A stretch of 64,000 nucleotides of DNA from Liolophura sinensis (GCF_032854445.1 NC_088300.1:31291608-31355607), one strand, 5' to 3'; shown: positions 1 to 12,868, counted from the stretch's first letter. Numbers and translations: made by a program. The notes: a model not told the origin generated them from the letters alone.

Positions 1-1043
1 GTGCAAGACGGGTTTGCTCTAACAAAGATACGCCAATGAAAATTGACCTTGCTGATGAAAAACCTTTGCAGCCAATAGTAAGTGATGTAAGGTATCCTGC
101 GCATGACTAAAAATGTTTAATAAAGCGTAGTGGGTCGAGAGTCCATGTTAATCAAGTTGACGTTGGTTCTCTATGCCACGGACAACAAGGTACGGTACAA
201 GTTCTTGATCAAAGATTATCAAGCAACCGAAGTGCAAGCAGGGCACAAGCAATTGGTTTATGAACATCTGACACGCTATAGATTCATTGTTGGTAATGAA
301 TTAATTAGTTCTTAAATGAGCATGTACATATATATAAACAGGTTGACGGCAACTTATATTGTGTCATCCACATACCCGAAATGTAGGACACACGGAATAT
401 AGGTCAGGTTTTCACTTGTTATTCACATTTGTGGATGTAGGAAAGAGCTACTCAGTTTAAATCTAAACGTACATTCATCACCAAAATCATTGTCGCCTGG
501 GCCGTCGAAAATGGTAATCATACATGTATGTATATATATATATAGATTAATGGACAATGAGAAACATCTTCGGTAAGGTGCTTGAACTCTCGAGCATGCT
601 CATGAGCAGAAAATCCAAACAACGACACAGAATATATGCATGTATGTTTGTTGTTTCCCAGTGGTAGACGTCCTTGATTGGACTATTCATAACGCGGTTA
701 CAGTTTCTGGCATTCATGTATAAAATCTGACGATGAATCTGTTTATTCAATCACAGCTTTGCGTGATCAGTGTATACAATAGGTCGGTAAAATAGCTGGC
801 GCAGCCGACTGTGGCTTTAAGTCAGAAGGTTTGTCATTTACTGCGAGCACTCCGGTTTCCGTCCGACATAACCCTAACTACAGTCTTGTAATGGCGGGCC
901 AAGGTGTGTAGTCAAATGGTTCATCCATGTCTTTGCGATGGCATTGCAAACTGGCGACGTAGTACTCGTATATATATACAATAAGAGAACGATGACTGGT
1001 CCAACTTGGACCCGAGGTACCATTGCGATGCCAAGGTACCCAC
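1..1043. other. Intergenic, no gene recognised
   Basis: Only short open frames occur here, such as 130-315 (61 codons), and none resembles a protein family or is flanked by convincing splice sites. The sequence is AT-rich with short TA runs near 530-543 and 970-980. I see nothing functional. Confidence 0.6.
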
Positions 1044-1451
1044 TGAGCAATTTTTGTGAAAGATGTGAATCACCAATCGAGTAAAGTAGTAAATGTGTGC
1101 CGGGAATGTTTTACAAGCACTTGTCTTTTAGCACCAGTTGTACATTTGTCCCTAGGAATCAACGATTTATCCCTAGGAAGAGTTCAAATTCAGACTTCAA
1201 AACAGACAAGTATATTCACCCTTGAATAACCAGGCAGTGTTTTACATTGAGCAATTTTTGTGAAAGATGTGAATCACCAATCGAGTAAAGTAGTAAATAT
1301 ATGCCAGGAATGTTTTACAAGCACTTGTCTTTTAGCACCAGTTGTACATTTATACCTAGGAATCAACCATTTATCCCTAGGAAGAGTTCAAATTCAGACT
1401 TCAAAACAGACAAGTATATTCACCCTTGAATATCCATGCAATGTTTTACAT
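1044..1451. repeat. Tandem duplication of a 204-bp segment (two copies)
   Basis: The segment beginning TGAGCAATTTTTGTGAAAGA at 1044 recurs at 1248 with the same order of motifs through to GTGTTTTACATT / ATGTTTTACATT. The two copies differ at few positions, so the duplication is fairly recent. Open frames of 75-102 codons across it are not conserved proteins. Confidence 0.85.
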
Positions 1452-1559
1452 TTTTTTTCCTTGTCGGCCATTCAATTGTTTATGTATAACAACTTATTTA
1501 TCTGTAAGCAATTGCCTTGTTTCAGTGTCACTGTTACACAACAGTGTATTTTGTATGAC

Positions 1560-2520
1560 GATAAGTGACAACAACCACCCCATTCTGGTCAAACTGACAC
1601 AACCACATCATTCCGGTCAAACTGACACAACCACATCATTCTGGTCAAACTGACACAACCTCATGACCCTTATTAACATGACACAACCACATCATTCTGG
1701 TCAAACTGACACAGCCACATCATTCCGGTCAAACTGACACAACCACATCATTCTGGTCAAACTGACACAACCTCATGACCCTTATTAACATGACACAACC
1801 ACATCATTCTGGTCAAACTGACACAGCCACATCATTCTGGTCAAACTGACACAACCTCATGACCCTTATTAACATGACACAACCACCCCATTCTGGTCAA
1901 ACTGACACAACCACATCATTCCGGTCAAACTGACACAACCACATCATTCTGGTCAAACTGACACAACCTCATGACCCTTATTAACATGACACAACCACAT
2001 CATTCTGGTCAAACCGACACAGCCACATCATTCTGGCCAAGATGACACAACCACATCATTCTTGTCAAACTGATGCAACTACATGATTCTTATCAATATG
2101 ACATAACGACATCATTCTGGTCAAAATGACACAACCACATATGGTTTTCTTCAAGATGACACAACCACATGGTTCTAGTACAGATGATACCACGCCATGA
2201 TTCTTTTCAAACCAGCACAAACACAAATGATTCACGTCGAGATAAGACAACCACACCACTCTGGTAAGATGCACAACGACGTGACTCTGGTTGACACAAT
2301 ACTCCGATTCAAGAAGACACAATCACATATGGCTGTGACACAAGCACATGATCTCGTCCAGATGGCACAACAACCTGGTTCTGATGAAGTTGACATGTCC
2401 TTAAGATTTTGATCAAGATGGCACAATAACATGGTTTGGATCAAGTTAAGGCGATGACCTACTACCACCTGGTTCCGGTTAAGAAACCACAATCACATGA
2501 TTCCGGAATAAAGATGATAC
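1560..2520. repeat. Minisatellite with 28-bp unit and higher-order structure
   Basis: Units of about 28 bp (CATTCTGGTCAAACTGACAC then AACCACAT) repeat from about 1575. A variant block containing CTCATGACCCTTATTAACATG recurs every three to four units, giving a higher-order repeat. Copies degrade steadily after about 2050 but ACATGATT and GATGACACAA remnants continue to about 2520. The repeat lacks stops in some frames, which explains the open frames on both strands. Confidence 0.9.
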
Positions 2521-4040
2521 GACTACCAGAAAACCTTGATGATAAATACATCTTTCATACATACCTATCTTTCATACATGAAGTAGGTCTAATCATGCAT
2601 TGATCTGACCTCCACATGGATGACACGCCCATGTATGCACATCTCCTATACAGTTATGATAAATAATGTTTACCTGTCTCTGTCAGTGAAGGATCAATCT
2701 GCTACATTGTATATACATGCAATGGAATACTAATAAAACATCAGAATGGCTCACCGTTTGTAGGAACACGAATAATGCGTACAAGACGGCCTGTGGTGTT
2801 TGTTCGAGCGTTTTTTTTTTGCGTTACGAATGAAAAGAAGAGTTTGATAATGGTATAAATTCATACAGTTTTACTGTAGTATGGTGATCTGTTAACGGTA
2901 CATGGGAATATTGTGTACATGTGTACATAGATTTCTTCCACTATATAGCTTATATTTGCTCACGTTTCTATATGGTGGACAGCTGTACCGATTCTCGCTA
3001 AACGGAATCCCTTAGATTAAAATCCGCTAATAAATTAACCCACAGAATGTTTGGCCCTCTACTGTGAACATTATTAACTTTTGTTGGTAATGAGGCGATT
3101 AAGGTTTAGACAACATGCCCCTAAAAGTGGCTAAAGCAAAAGGCTCTAAATGAGGCTCTAAATGGCTGTCGTATCGACCTTCTCAAATACCACTGACTTT
3201 TTCAGAGGCTTGGAGCCGACCCCTCTTATTATACTACTGCATGAGACAAGTGTAATGGGCTTATATAGGCGTATACTTCATTTGAGTTTTCGGTGGAGAT
3301 TTTTTTTTTTTTTTGGAGGGGTTAGGGAGCAGTCGGTTTGTCAAACTGCGGGATCAATATGGGTCGTCCATTAAAATCGAACTATGTGCATGCTTGGGAA
3401 TGACGCTGGATTAAGTCTTGGAATTATTTGGCGCGGGGTTTTTGATGGCCTGTCGACGAGCCTTACCTATATTTAGCCAATCCGATTGACGTTCGTGCAA
3501 TGTTCCAGACATGGCACTGCGGCCACGAAAGGCCGATAAGTCACAAGCGCCAGTTGAAAAGGAAGCAGTTAATTCTGCTCGCAAATCAACCTCGGCTCGC
3601 CTATCTAATCAACATATTATATAGGAAAGAGGTTACTGCTATAGAGCGCATTGTTAGCACTACATTAACGCCCTGTCGCTCCTCAAAGTGCTCGCTGTAT
3701 GGCAAACATACCCCGAGGGACTTTCCTGATAATTATCACAGAAAGCTTCCCCCAGGTTTAAATATGTGGACCTCAGGAGACCACGCTCTTATTTAACTCC
3801 CATTAAGTACGTCTTTACTCAGAGCGCTTGTGTGCGTGCATTTTCTAAATGGAGCATAGTAGATCACAAGTTGAATAGATTTAAAGGACTTTCTCTGAAA
3901 AATCAAGGTAATCTGTCTTTTGGGCTGTTTTATACGGGAGCCTACTTAATTATAAGATAGGGAGATATTTAATTCGCTGCGTTAACAAGAGTATTAAACA
4001 TTTGCCTATATATTGGTAAATTATAAAGATGATCCTTGAA
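2521..4040. other. Intergenic, no gene recognised
   Basis: No recognisable protein, RNA or repeat family. Open frames at 3162-3374, 3500-3796 and 3766-3960 have no family features. A T-run at 3300-3314 and a few short AT tracts are the only structure seen. Confidence 0.55.
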
Positions 4041-4044
4041 AAGA

Positions 4045-4430
4045 TGTCCGCCTCGAAGTCGGGAGACCCCGCGATCAAACCCAGTCATACCAAAGACTTT
4101 GAAAAATGGTACTTGATGCTCTATCGCTTGGTGCTCAGTCCTGAGAGGTTAGAGTAAAGAAACATGACTGGATAGACTCATGTTAGTATAATTTGACTGG
4201 GTAAGGTGCCATGTCTGGTGTCTTCGGCATGATGCTTCAGTGACGGTAGCACTTTGGCGGCATGGACTTGCCATTCGACAGGAATACTCAGTATACGTAC
4301 ACAAACCTAGTGACTCTTCGTCGGCATGATGCTTCAGTGGCGATAGCACTTTGGCGGTTGCCGTGCCACCAGAAGACAGCCATATGACTGGAAAATTGTT
4401 AAGTACGACCTTAAACCCCAAGCATACATA
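4045..4430 (+). mobile_element. tRNA-headed SINE, family B, near full length
   Basis: A tRNA-like head (GATGTCCGCCTCGAAGTCGG, then GATCAAACCCAG as a decayed B box) is followed by a body with GTCTGGTGTCTTCGGCATGA and a tail ATGACTGGAAAATTGTTAAG ... TTAAACCCCAAGCA. The same modules recur, mostly inverted, at 36850-37060, 45435-45660 and 56950-57175. An internal piece with GCATGATGCTTCAGTG and TAGCACTTTGGCGG is present twice (about 4225 and 4325), an internal duplication in this copy. Confidence 0.7.
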
Positions 4431-5287
4431 CATGTAAATACACATCTCCCAACTTCCAATGCGTGTTTGCACGCTATAAATCCCAAAAATGCTAAATGTC
4501 CACAATACCAACAGCAACTTGAAGGGTGCGGTCAAAACGTATCGTTGAATGATCGATACGAATAATTACTGGCATAAAACATGTTCTTGGTAATCTTTCT
4601 ATGTTGTATGCAGTAACATTCGCAATTATCTGGTCACATGAAGGTGTCTGTCGGGAATAAGTTGCGTGCACGAAATCAAGTGTGAACACGCTATTATACA
4701 CACTTGAAATTCTTAAGAAATTTGATTGTAAATGAGTGGTACTATTTACCATAAAAAGGCTTTGCACGGAGATTGAGTAAATTTTTATCGACTGCGGAAG
4801 TGACAGCCGGATTCAGTCGTTTTTCTCTCCATTATGTAAGGACCAGAGATAAAAGCATGGTTTGAAAAGCTGTGTTCGTACAAAAACCGATCAATGCAAA
4901 TGACAAGTGGCTTTACTGAAACGCCTGTATATACCGAGTCTGAAATCATGTGCGTGCATGCGTGATGGTCATCATGTGCAAAGGGAGAGAATCGAGTAGA
5001 TCTGAAGACCAAAACATTGTTAACCTGTCTGTCCGATATCGTTTGCACACAGGAAATGCTTTTTAAAAAGTAAATACAAACCCTTTTCAACCATTCCTAT
5101 TGAAAGTCCATAATAAACGAGCATGTTATCGGGAATTGTTTGAAATGGATTTCTTAGCAAAGGAAACAAACGCGCTTGACACTTTTGGCTTTTATGTGAG
5201 GTGTTAATTGAAATCCTCCATAGTAATTCCAGACACAAGGCAACGTGAAATCAGATAAATTTATCTGTTTTAGGCGCACTTCTCAAG
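4431..5287. other. Upstream region of the PhnZ-like gene
   Basis: No conserved protein. Immediately before the start codon, TTTATCTGTTTTAG at 5259-5272 looks like a splice acceptor followed by 15 bases and the ATG, so a non-coding 5' exon may lie further upstream; I could not place it. Confidence 0.4.
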
Positions 5288-7978
5288 ATGGACTCGAGAC
5301 GAAAAAGTGTGGACCAAGCGTTCAAAATGTTCGAAGTTCACGGGGACAGTGAGTATCTGGGAGAAGCAGTGTCCAAAACTCAGCACAGCTTACAATGTGC
5401 CAGGTTAGCGGAAAAGGAGCGCAGAAAGCCTGAGGTAAGACAAATAACACTTGAAACCTATTACTGTGAAACCTGATAATCTGGGAAGATTGAGAGCTTT
5501 GTTCTTATTGAGGTGGTTTCTAACAGCTTGTGTTATGAATGATTAGATACATGGTACATTTTAACCACAGTGATGACTATCTATTGGGGTAAGCGTTGTT
5601 CAGGGAACACAAGATAAATATTTCTTCACCGGGATTGTTCTCACGACATTAGACCATTACCACTGACATCAAGATTTAAACGTGGTTCAAATTATACCCA
5701 TTTAGCACACGCAAGCAGCCTATATATATCTTCAGTCGAAAATAAGCCATCGGGTGCTCCTTAATCGTTTTCTGGTATGAGACATCTTTGCTGCTTTTTT
5801 CTGTTATACCTTATTCTGAAGGGACATCAGGATTTTTTTCTTTTCCATCAAAATTCGTCAGCAACTTTGAATTATGATGATACGTTGGAGAAATGGAGTA
5901 TATAGGCTACATGAGGTAAAGAGGTGACGAAATTCATCGAATGATTATGGTCCTCGATCCTTTCGATTGATTGAATCGATTTTTTATGCGATTCCCAGTT
6001 GACAAGTGAATATCTCACTGAAATATATTTTTTAAAAACACTATCGTGCCGTACTATCATTACCACTGATTACTACTACTAATGTTTTGAAGGTTGTTCT
6101 TGTGGAACTTTTCTGGTGCTCAATTATGTCTATGTACAGTTCTCCATTTTGATGATTTCAAGACTAGGTTTGAAGGAGGCCTCGGGAGAAACGAGTTTCT
6201 GGAATAAGATGGTGGCCTATTCAAAGCGTAGCGCCTTGTATTACAGTTCATACACTTTGCGGTGAGAAGTCTTTTCGCTGAAGGCTGTACACCTAGTACA
6301 ATGTACACTGTATCCTTGTTAGTTGATATATGTTCAAGTTTAACTTTTTGACACAGGTTTCTTTCCTCTGCACCATTTCAGTATAGGTATATATACCACA
6401 TATCACGTGCAGCAAGGGAAGCAGTGCTTATAAGTTGAGCGTTGGATTTTGGATCAGGAGGACCAAGTTCAAATCCCGGGATAACCCATAGATTAAATTC
6501 CTCAGCTTTGCACAACATCTGAGTTATACCATCGGCTCGATGCCTTCTTGGTGACAACTTTCCTATCTCTGCATTTAACTAAACGGTATGTAAATAATCG
6601 GTAATGTGTTGGTATATAGGTAGTACTCGGGGCCCTGTTTCACGACATCGGCCACCTGGTGGGACTGGACAAAGGATTGGACAGGATGGTGACGGGAGGT
6701 GTGGACCTGGGGGCCAAGAACCACGACACCGTCGGCGAAGAATTCCTCAAGAACCTCGGCTTCCCGTCTCCTATCACAGACTTTGTGAAGGGACATGTTC
6801 AGGCCAAGAGGTATCTGGTCGCGAAAAACAAAGAGTACTACAACAGTGAGTATACAGGCACTCGTGCTTACATAGAAACTTCACACGCGCAAATTATTCA
6901 CATAGGTACTATTTAGAAGAAAACAGGTAAAGTGTTCAGATAAAGACTCTGATTTAGCAAGCGGCTATTGGATTTAGCGCTATCAAAGAGTTTCTGGTGG
7001 CTAACAATTACGTAAGTTTGAAGGATGAGAAGTGCTTTATTGGTTGTGTCAGAAAGGAATCGATACATCTCCAATAACGACTATAATATGACTTTTTTCA
7101 AGATGTCATGGCTTTTGAATCCTTGCTTTGAATTTGTATCTATCGTGAAACAAAAAGTGCAATGTATTTTGCGTCGTTCTCCGCCATCTTATTCTGTGAT
7201 TTCATTGTAGGAAAGGTAGAATGTTTAACATGTATTTCACACTGGTGTTCGATCGAAAGTTTCAGTGGGAAATATAAGTATGGTGTCAGTTGATCGCTTC
7301 GAAGAGGTTTCTTGACTCCTGTTTTGGACATTCATGACTGAACAAATGAGGCACATGTATCTCACCCCGATCGATAATGAACACGATGCAGCTTGAAATG
7401 CATGAACCCACAGCACGGAATATATAGGCCCATATGGTTTATAGCATGGCTATCGGAACATCATACCAAATTGGATGTATCGTTAGAGTTGACCAAGGTG
7501 TAATTACAGGCGTTAAACCACGTATTAACTTCCGTCTAGACGAAAGTTCCACTCACTTTGCACTCAGATGACACAGATAATAAATTTTGAACTTGACCTT
7601 TTAAACATGATATACTGGATCTGTCGGAATGACGAATCTTACCAAAATGGTAATGCTTCTCGAAATCAGATCACAAGCCCTTTACCACATGAGCTATACT
7701 TAACCTTAAGCCACAAAAGCCGTCCGTCCTTTTTCTGTTTCTCTTATATTGTTATAGGCCTATCAGAAGCTAGCAAGCTGACGTTGCTCCACCAGGGCGG
7801 GCCAATGACAGAGGACGAGGCTCAGACATTCGAGAAGCATCCTCAATTTGAGGACCTTGTGAAAATGAGGACATGGGATGACCTAGCCAAAGACCCCGGA
7901 TGCGAGACTGAGCCGATGGAAAAGTACCAAGAAATGGCGTACAACTACTGTACCAATTATGGCTCAAACTTCATGTGA
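5288..7978 (+). CDS. PhnZ-like HD-domain mixed-valent diiron oxygenase (aminophosphonate C-P bond cleavage), 3 exons
   Basis: Exons 5288-5434, 6620-6845 and 7758-7978 join in phase with GT-AG introns to give 197 residues, close to the roughly 190 of bacterial PhnZ. Visible motifs in order: YLGEAVSKTQH (residues 23-33), LFHDIGHLVG (55-64), KNHDTVGEEF (82-91), KGHVQAKRYL (106-115), LLHQGGPMTEDEA (134-146) and MRTWDDLAKD (161-170). These supply the iron ligands H33, H57, D58, H84, H108 and D165, plus Y23, E26, H61 and K112, which by my recollection of the PhnZ structure are the latch and substrate residues. PhnZ oxidises 2-amino-1-hydroxyethylphosphonate to glycine and phosphate; this substrate is inferred here. 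The alternative is the related inositol oxygenase (MIOX), but the protein is too short and the GGPM segment fits PhnZ. No signal peptide is seen, so it is probably cytosolic. Confidence 0.85.
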
Positions 7979-8215
7979 AACTTTCAGGAGACGGCGTTCT
8001 CCTATACTGTACCAAGATCCTCTAAGTGACACGATGTCTTATGATGCCAAAAGCTTATTTTTTTTTCATCCAGACGCTTTGCGGGAAGAAAATGAATACA
8101 GGTGCTAGAAGTGACTACTTCCAGATTCCTGAAATTAACCTTTACAGTACAGAAGGCCTATGTCTGGACTCAGTTTGTGGTCTTCAAATCTCAAAGTGAG
8201 CATTGACATGTAAAA

Positions 8216-8273
8216 CAGACTGAATGACTGAAAGTAAAAGAGTTCAGACTGAATGACTGAAAGTAAAAGAGTT
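8216..8273. repeat. Two tandem copies of a 29-bp unit
   Basis: CAGACTGAATGACTGAAAGT plus AAAAGAGTT is repeated exactly at 8216 and 8245, in the probable 3' untranslated region of the PhnZ-like gene. Confidence 0.9.
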
Positions 8274-8679
8274 TATTTTCATTGTACCACTAAGAATAAT
8301 TTCTTGCGCTTTTTTTAGTTTTATCCTTCAGCATTAGTGACATGTCTTTCGGTTGACTGAAAAGTCACAGTGTATGCTTCGCTTACACTCCACTTCGCAC
8401 ACAAATTCACTTCTCACAAAACAGAGAAACCCACATTTTCGAAGAAATGTCTCCGTACTGCATTTCACGAAAGTAGTCCGTATGGCCTTTCAACTGGTTG
8501 TGCTACAGGTATATATGCATGAAAGTTAATATACACCCGTACAGACAACGGCTCTCCCAATAGAATTAATATGAACCATGCAGGTTTTTTAAGCCACACA
8601 TAAGGTCAGTAACGGATTTACAGCTCAATTAGCCAAGTGACCGCTGGTCAAGATTGCGAACGGCTGTCACATTTCACAA

Positions 8680-8685
8680 AATAAA
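8680..8685 (+). promoter_or_regulatory. Candidate poly(A) signal AATAAA
   Basis: AATAAA lies about 700 bases after the PhnZ-like stop codon, followed by a T/GT-rich stretch (AGTGTTTTCC ... TTTGTGTTTGC). It is the first canonical signal I see on this strand; use is inferred. Confidence 0.4.
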
Positions 8686-8957
8686 AGTGTTTTCCATATT
8701 TGTGTTTGCTATCTGTACCGAGAAGCCCAGCGCAGCTAAAGCAACTTTATACACTTAGTTTACGCTTAGAATAGTGGACATCGGAATAAGGAATACAGAA
8801 GTTAATTTTATATCGTAAATGTTTTAAGTAGATAGTATTTGGTGTATTACTAACTCTTGAATTTTGTTTTTCTTGAGCGTTTCTGTCAACATTATTTCCA
8901 CTGTACGACCTATAAAGACAACATTAAGTCAGTCTCACTACACACTGGCCATTAGAC

Positions 8958-9208
8958 ATGATTTATTTATTTATTTGACTGGTGTTTTACGCTGCACTGA
9001 AGAATATTTTACTTATACAACGGCGGCCAGCATTATGGCGAATAAAGCCCGGGGAAAACCCACGACCGTCCGCAAGTTGTTGCCAGACCTTCCCACGTAC
9101 GGCCGGAGAGGAAGCCAGCATGACCTAGACTTGAACTCATAGCGACCGCATTGAGTTCTGTCTCCTGAGTCATTGCGTTGTATTAACCACTTCGGCCACA
9201 GTGCCCCC
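8958..9208 (-). mobile_element. SINE family A (Nin-DC-like), near full length
   Basis: Reads in reverse from a TTTATTTATTTATTTGACTG tail, through GTGTTTTACGCTGCACTGAA, CGGCGGCCAGCATTATGG and the GCCAGACCTTCCCACGTACG segment, to the tRNA-like head ending CACTTCGGCCACAGTGCCCCC. Diverged relative to the young copy at 53712. Confidence 0.85.
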
Positions 9209-9232
9209 ACACCCCATCTCTCACCCCCAAAA

Positions 9233-9360
9233 CACGCACGCACACACACACGCACGCACACACACACACGCACGCACACACACACACGCACGCACACACA
9301 TCAAATATGATGCCCGATCACACACGCACACACACACGCACGCACGCACGCACACACATC
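9233..9360. repeat. CA/CG-type microsatellite
   Basis: Alternating CACACA and CGCACG blocks, interrupted once by the unit ATCAAATATGATGCCCGATC, which recurs at 9359 as ATCAGACATGATGCCCGATC. Purine-pyrimidine alternation gives Z-DNA potential. Confidence 0.9.
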
Positions 9361-11450
9361 AGACATGATGCCCGATCTTAACACATTATATTGACACTTA
9401 TGCTGTGCTCCAAATAAAGGAAGTGCCAATATAAAAGCACAGCAGAGAGAGTAAAAGCAGGGCAACGACGACATTGTGATACTTGACAAATGGTCACACA
9501 TAACCGGTGGAATATGGAAAGACTGTTGAGTTCAAAGTCTTATCTAGGACAACTCACACAATGGATTCTCAACTACAAGGCGTTCTGAAGGTTGTCCAAC
9601 TTTTTCAAGAAGAGTTGTCGTCGCCAGGGACCTTTGCTGAGGCCATTTCGATGTTTATTCCTTCATGGTGACACTATCAAGTGCCGATCAAGTCACTGTG
9701 TACCGAAATCATCCACTGGACCAGTAATTCACCAGCATAATTCAAAAGGTAAATGTGTACGTTAGAAAAAAATGATATTTGTGATTTTTGGAGGGCTACC
9801 AAATTTTACAAACTTCTAATAGATTGGATAATGTCTATTTTTACCATTTCAAAATGGTGACAAGGACTCAAGTCGGATTGGCCATTGCTCTCTTTGTTAT
9901 AGAACACTATGTACCAGTTGGCCTATATTTAATCATTCCATCCAGCCATAGTGTACCGAAATCACCCAATGGACCCGAAATTGTCCCACTCCCTGAGGCT
10001 GAGGCTACAACAATGAAGTCGTGGGTCGGAACTGGCCTGAGTTTGAAACGGCTTACTCTGTCTCAACTATGCTGGACATTTTAATTCATAATTCACTGGT
10101 CCCTTAGGCGTCAAAGTATACGACAGGTTTACCTTTCGTACGTCGGGAAACAGCTTTTCTGACTTTTGTGTCAAAAGGGTCCATCGTATTGGGTTTAAAA
10201 CTTGGCACATGGTTTCACCATGCCGAGTTGCACATCATGCCCCAGTTTCGGAATTTTAACAAAATTATGTTGGTTTTTTTATCCTCTTTCGGGCAATGAT
10301 TTTCACTTGAACAACAATGGTTAAGCATATTGGTGGAGGAAACCGGAATGTCCAGGGTACACCATAACCCTTTCCCAGGTATTTGACAAAAAAGTCCCAG
10401 GTCAGGATTGTTGAGGGGCTGATTGTTCAGAGGGCAATGTCTGGTGCAGACGGTTGACCCGATTGAGAACAGGGGAGGTAACAAGGGCCCAGGCAATGGA
10501 CTTCGGCAACGTTTTATCGAAAGAGCGACCGAGGGACATTTTATCAGGCATTTAAGAACAACTGCACCTGAGGCTCGCAACTTCTTAACACTCTATGCTG
10601 AGGATCGGTAAAAAAATAAAATTCGCACATGTTGTACTTATGTCATCGTAATTTGATTTTATTCAGTGAAGTGACAAGCTTAAGTCTCACTCAAACTCCT
10701 AAGAATTCTTTTTTTTTTCGGGATTAGATATCACCAAACTTATGACTAATCTACTAATGGAGGCGATTTCTTCCAAGTTCATTGGAACAACATGTCTGTA
10801 AAAAAATCTACAAAACAAAGAGACATAAACATCCGGGGATGATGCTAGATATCCAGTCTGTGCAGTGAGCGTTTAAGTATCACCCAAATACATATAACTT
10901 CCTCAGAAATTATAATTATCAAACAGGTCTGGCTGCCATTAAATACCTAATATCCCATCCTGGAATGATATGACGACTATAGTATGGCACAAGACATTAT
11001 CGTTAATACCTAGTTTACGTATGAAAAGCTGCGAAAACAGACACACATAAATTATACATAACCACACTTTTCTTACCAACATAATTCTCATCAAGCCATC
11101 TCCAACAATATTTTCATCAATTCCTGCAAAACTCTGAGTCTAGATTGCAGAATTATGGGTAAATACACATATTTCATAACAGTGTATCAGGCAGGGAGAG
11201 AGAGAGAGCACACAAATGTACAAATGGCACAAAAGCATAGCACATGGAAACAGATGACACATTTGTTTTAACTACATTGTAGTTTAATTGGACATGTTGG
11301 AAGATATAAGCTCAAGTGACGAATATGGAAAAAATTTCTTTCTTTAAAAAAAAAATGTCTATTTGTTCTATTCTTTAAAGTAAAAAAAAGCTAATATATG
11401 AAGTAAGGTTCATCACACAGACAACTGAAATTATGCATAAAATCACTTAT
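9361..11450. other. Intergenic, no gene recognised
   Basis: Open frames at 9788-10084 and 10215-10611 show no family features. A short (AG) run lies at 11197-11208. I see no further structure. Confidence 0.5.
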
Positions 11451-11489
11451 ATTTATTTTTTCAGATTTTTTAAAGAGTGTTACAATGCA

Positions 11490-11757
11490 TTCAAATATTT
11501 GAATACTATGGTGGGCTTTATGGGCCATATTGACGGTATCTAGGAACTCTGATGTCAAATCACAATCTTTTTCCTGATGTTCACCAGAAGGAAGGAATTT
11601 TTGGGTGCATTATTTCAGTAAACCTTTACTCATGTAAAAAGAGTTATTCCAACATTCAGTGTCGTGATTAGAATTGGAAAAACTTTCTGTGACGTCAGGG
11701 TTCCTAAACTGTGAGAGCATCGTCCATAAAGCCCACCTTAGAATTCAAATGTTTGAA
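11490..11757. mobile_element. MITE-like element with about 57-bp imperfect terminal inverted repeats
   Basis: The left end reads TTCAAATATTTGAATACTAT then GGTGGGCTTTATGG; the right end, read inverted, gives TTCAAACATTTGAATTCTAA then GGTGGGCTTTATGG. Weaker inverse similarity continues outward to about 11453 and 11790, so the true ends may lie there. No open frame of note inside, so it is non-autonomous. Confidence 0.75.
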
Positions 11758-12868
11758 CCCCTTTAACTCTCTTCACACAATAAAAATTAATGACGGTAAA
11801 CTTATGCACAGTTTTCGTGGTCTATTTAGTGAAGCCTACTTTGATTTGTAGAGGTCTATACCTTTAAAAAATGTTGACAACTAATTCTTCCTCTCTTGAA
11901 AAGAACGACTTATACTAAGGTATTCTCCAACTATCACAGGTATTAATTCCTTTTTCCTAGACTTAATATTAATACATTTTGAATATTACGTTTGGAAAAA
12001 TTCAATACTTTACAGAGAATATTTGAATGGGTCAGATTATCAAATTACAAAATCATCTGATCAGTGAATTAGGTGTTATTACTATTGTATCTGTGAATGC
12101 CAACCTGCGAGAGCCGTAATATTTCACACATAAGGCTCAAAGATAGTTTGGATAGGCTGAATGTGGTCTACCTGATTTGCCTCATGAATCCTGTGCCACC
12201 CAGAACAGGCCATGTAACAGATACATAAGTATACCTATATAACTACATACATGAGTCAGGTTCAAGAAAGCACAATGTAGACAACAGTAACTTCAACACT
12301 TAGTTTTATACAGGTTGTAACAGTTGTAACAGATGTCAATTTACAATGTGTCAAAACCAGGTTATCAGACTGTAATTCTTCAACATTTTTGCATAATTGC
12401 AAGGTGTTCATTCAGTCTTAAAATTAATGATAAAATTAATCTTTTTGTGCAGCCCTGAAACTGACCAATCCAGCCAATGTAATTTTGTCTCCAAAATCAA
12501 ACGGCACATATTCATAATTTGCAATGAAAGTTGCTCTTTCGTAAGTGAAATGGTTGAGGAATTACAGTACCTTTACAACTTCATGAATTAAGAGTTTCAA
12601 GGTTTATGAATGATCAGGTGGAGGGTAAGAGAGCCAGACGGCCACCAAGAAAGAACCAAAACAAACAAAAATAAATGTTCCCATGAATGCTGGGCGCCAT
12701 CAAAATGTAACTTATGCCCCTGTACAGACAGGAAGGTTAACCAACAACACATATTGAAGAACTGCTCTGTATCATATCACACATCACTCAGCTATAGCTA
12801 TTAAACAAACCCTAGTGTACCCCAAGAGGAAGGGTTATCCCCCATGTCTAGCTACGGACAACATCTGG
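11758..12868. other. Downstream flank and probable 3' UTR of LRPPRC
   Basis: This lies 3' of the LRPPRC stop on the minus strand. I found no canonical AATAAA (TTTATT on the plus strand) in the first 1.1 kb, so the poly(A) site is unresolved; the first TTTATT is near 11452. Open frames at 12397-12804 show nothing conserved. Confidence 0.4.

Noticed and set aside
4149-4535. 128-codon open frame on the minus strand
   Set aside because: Lies across a family B SINE copy.
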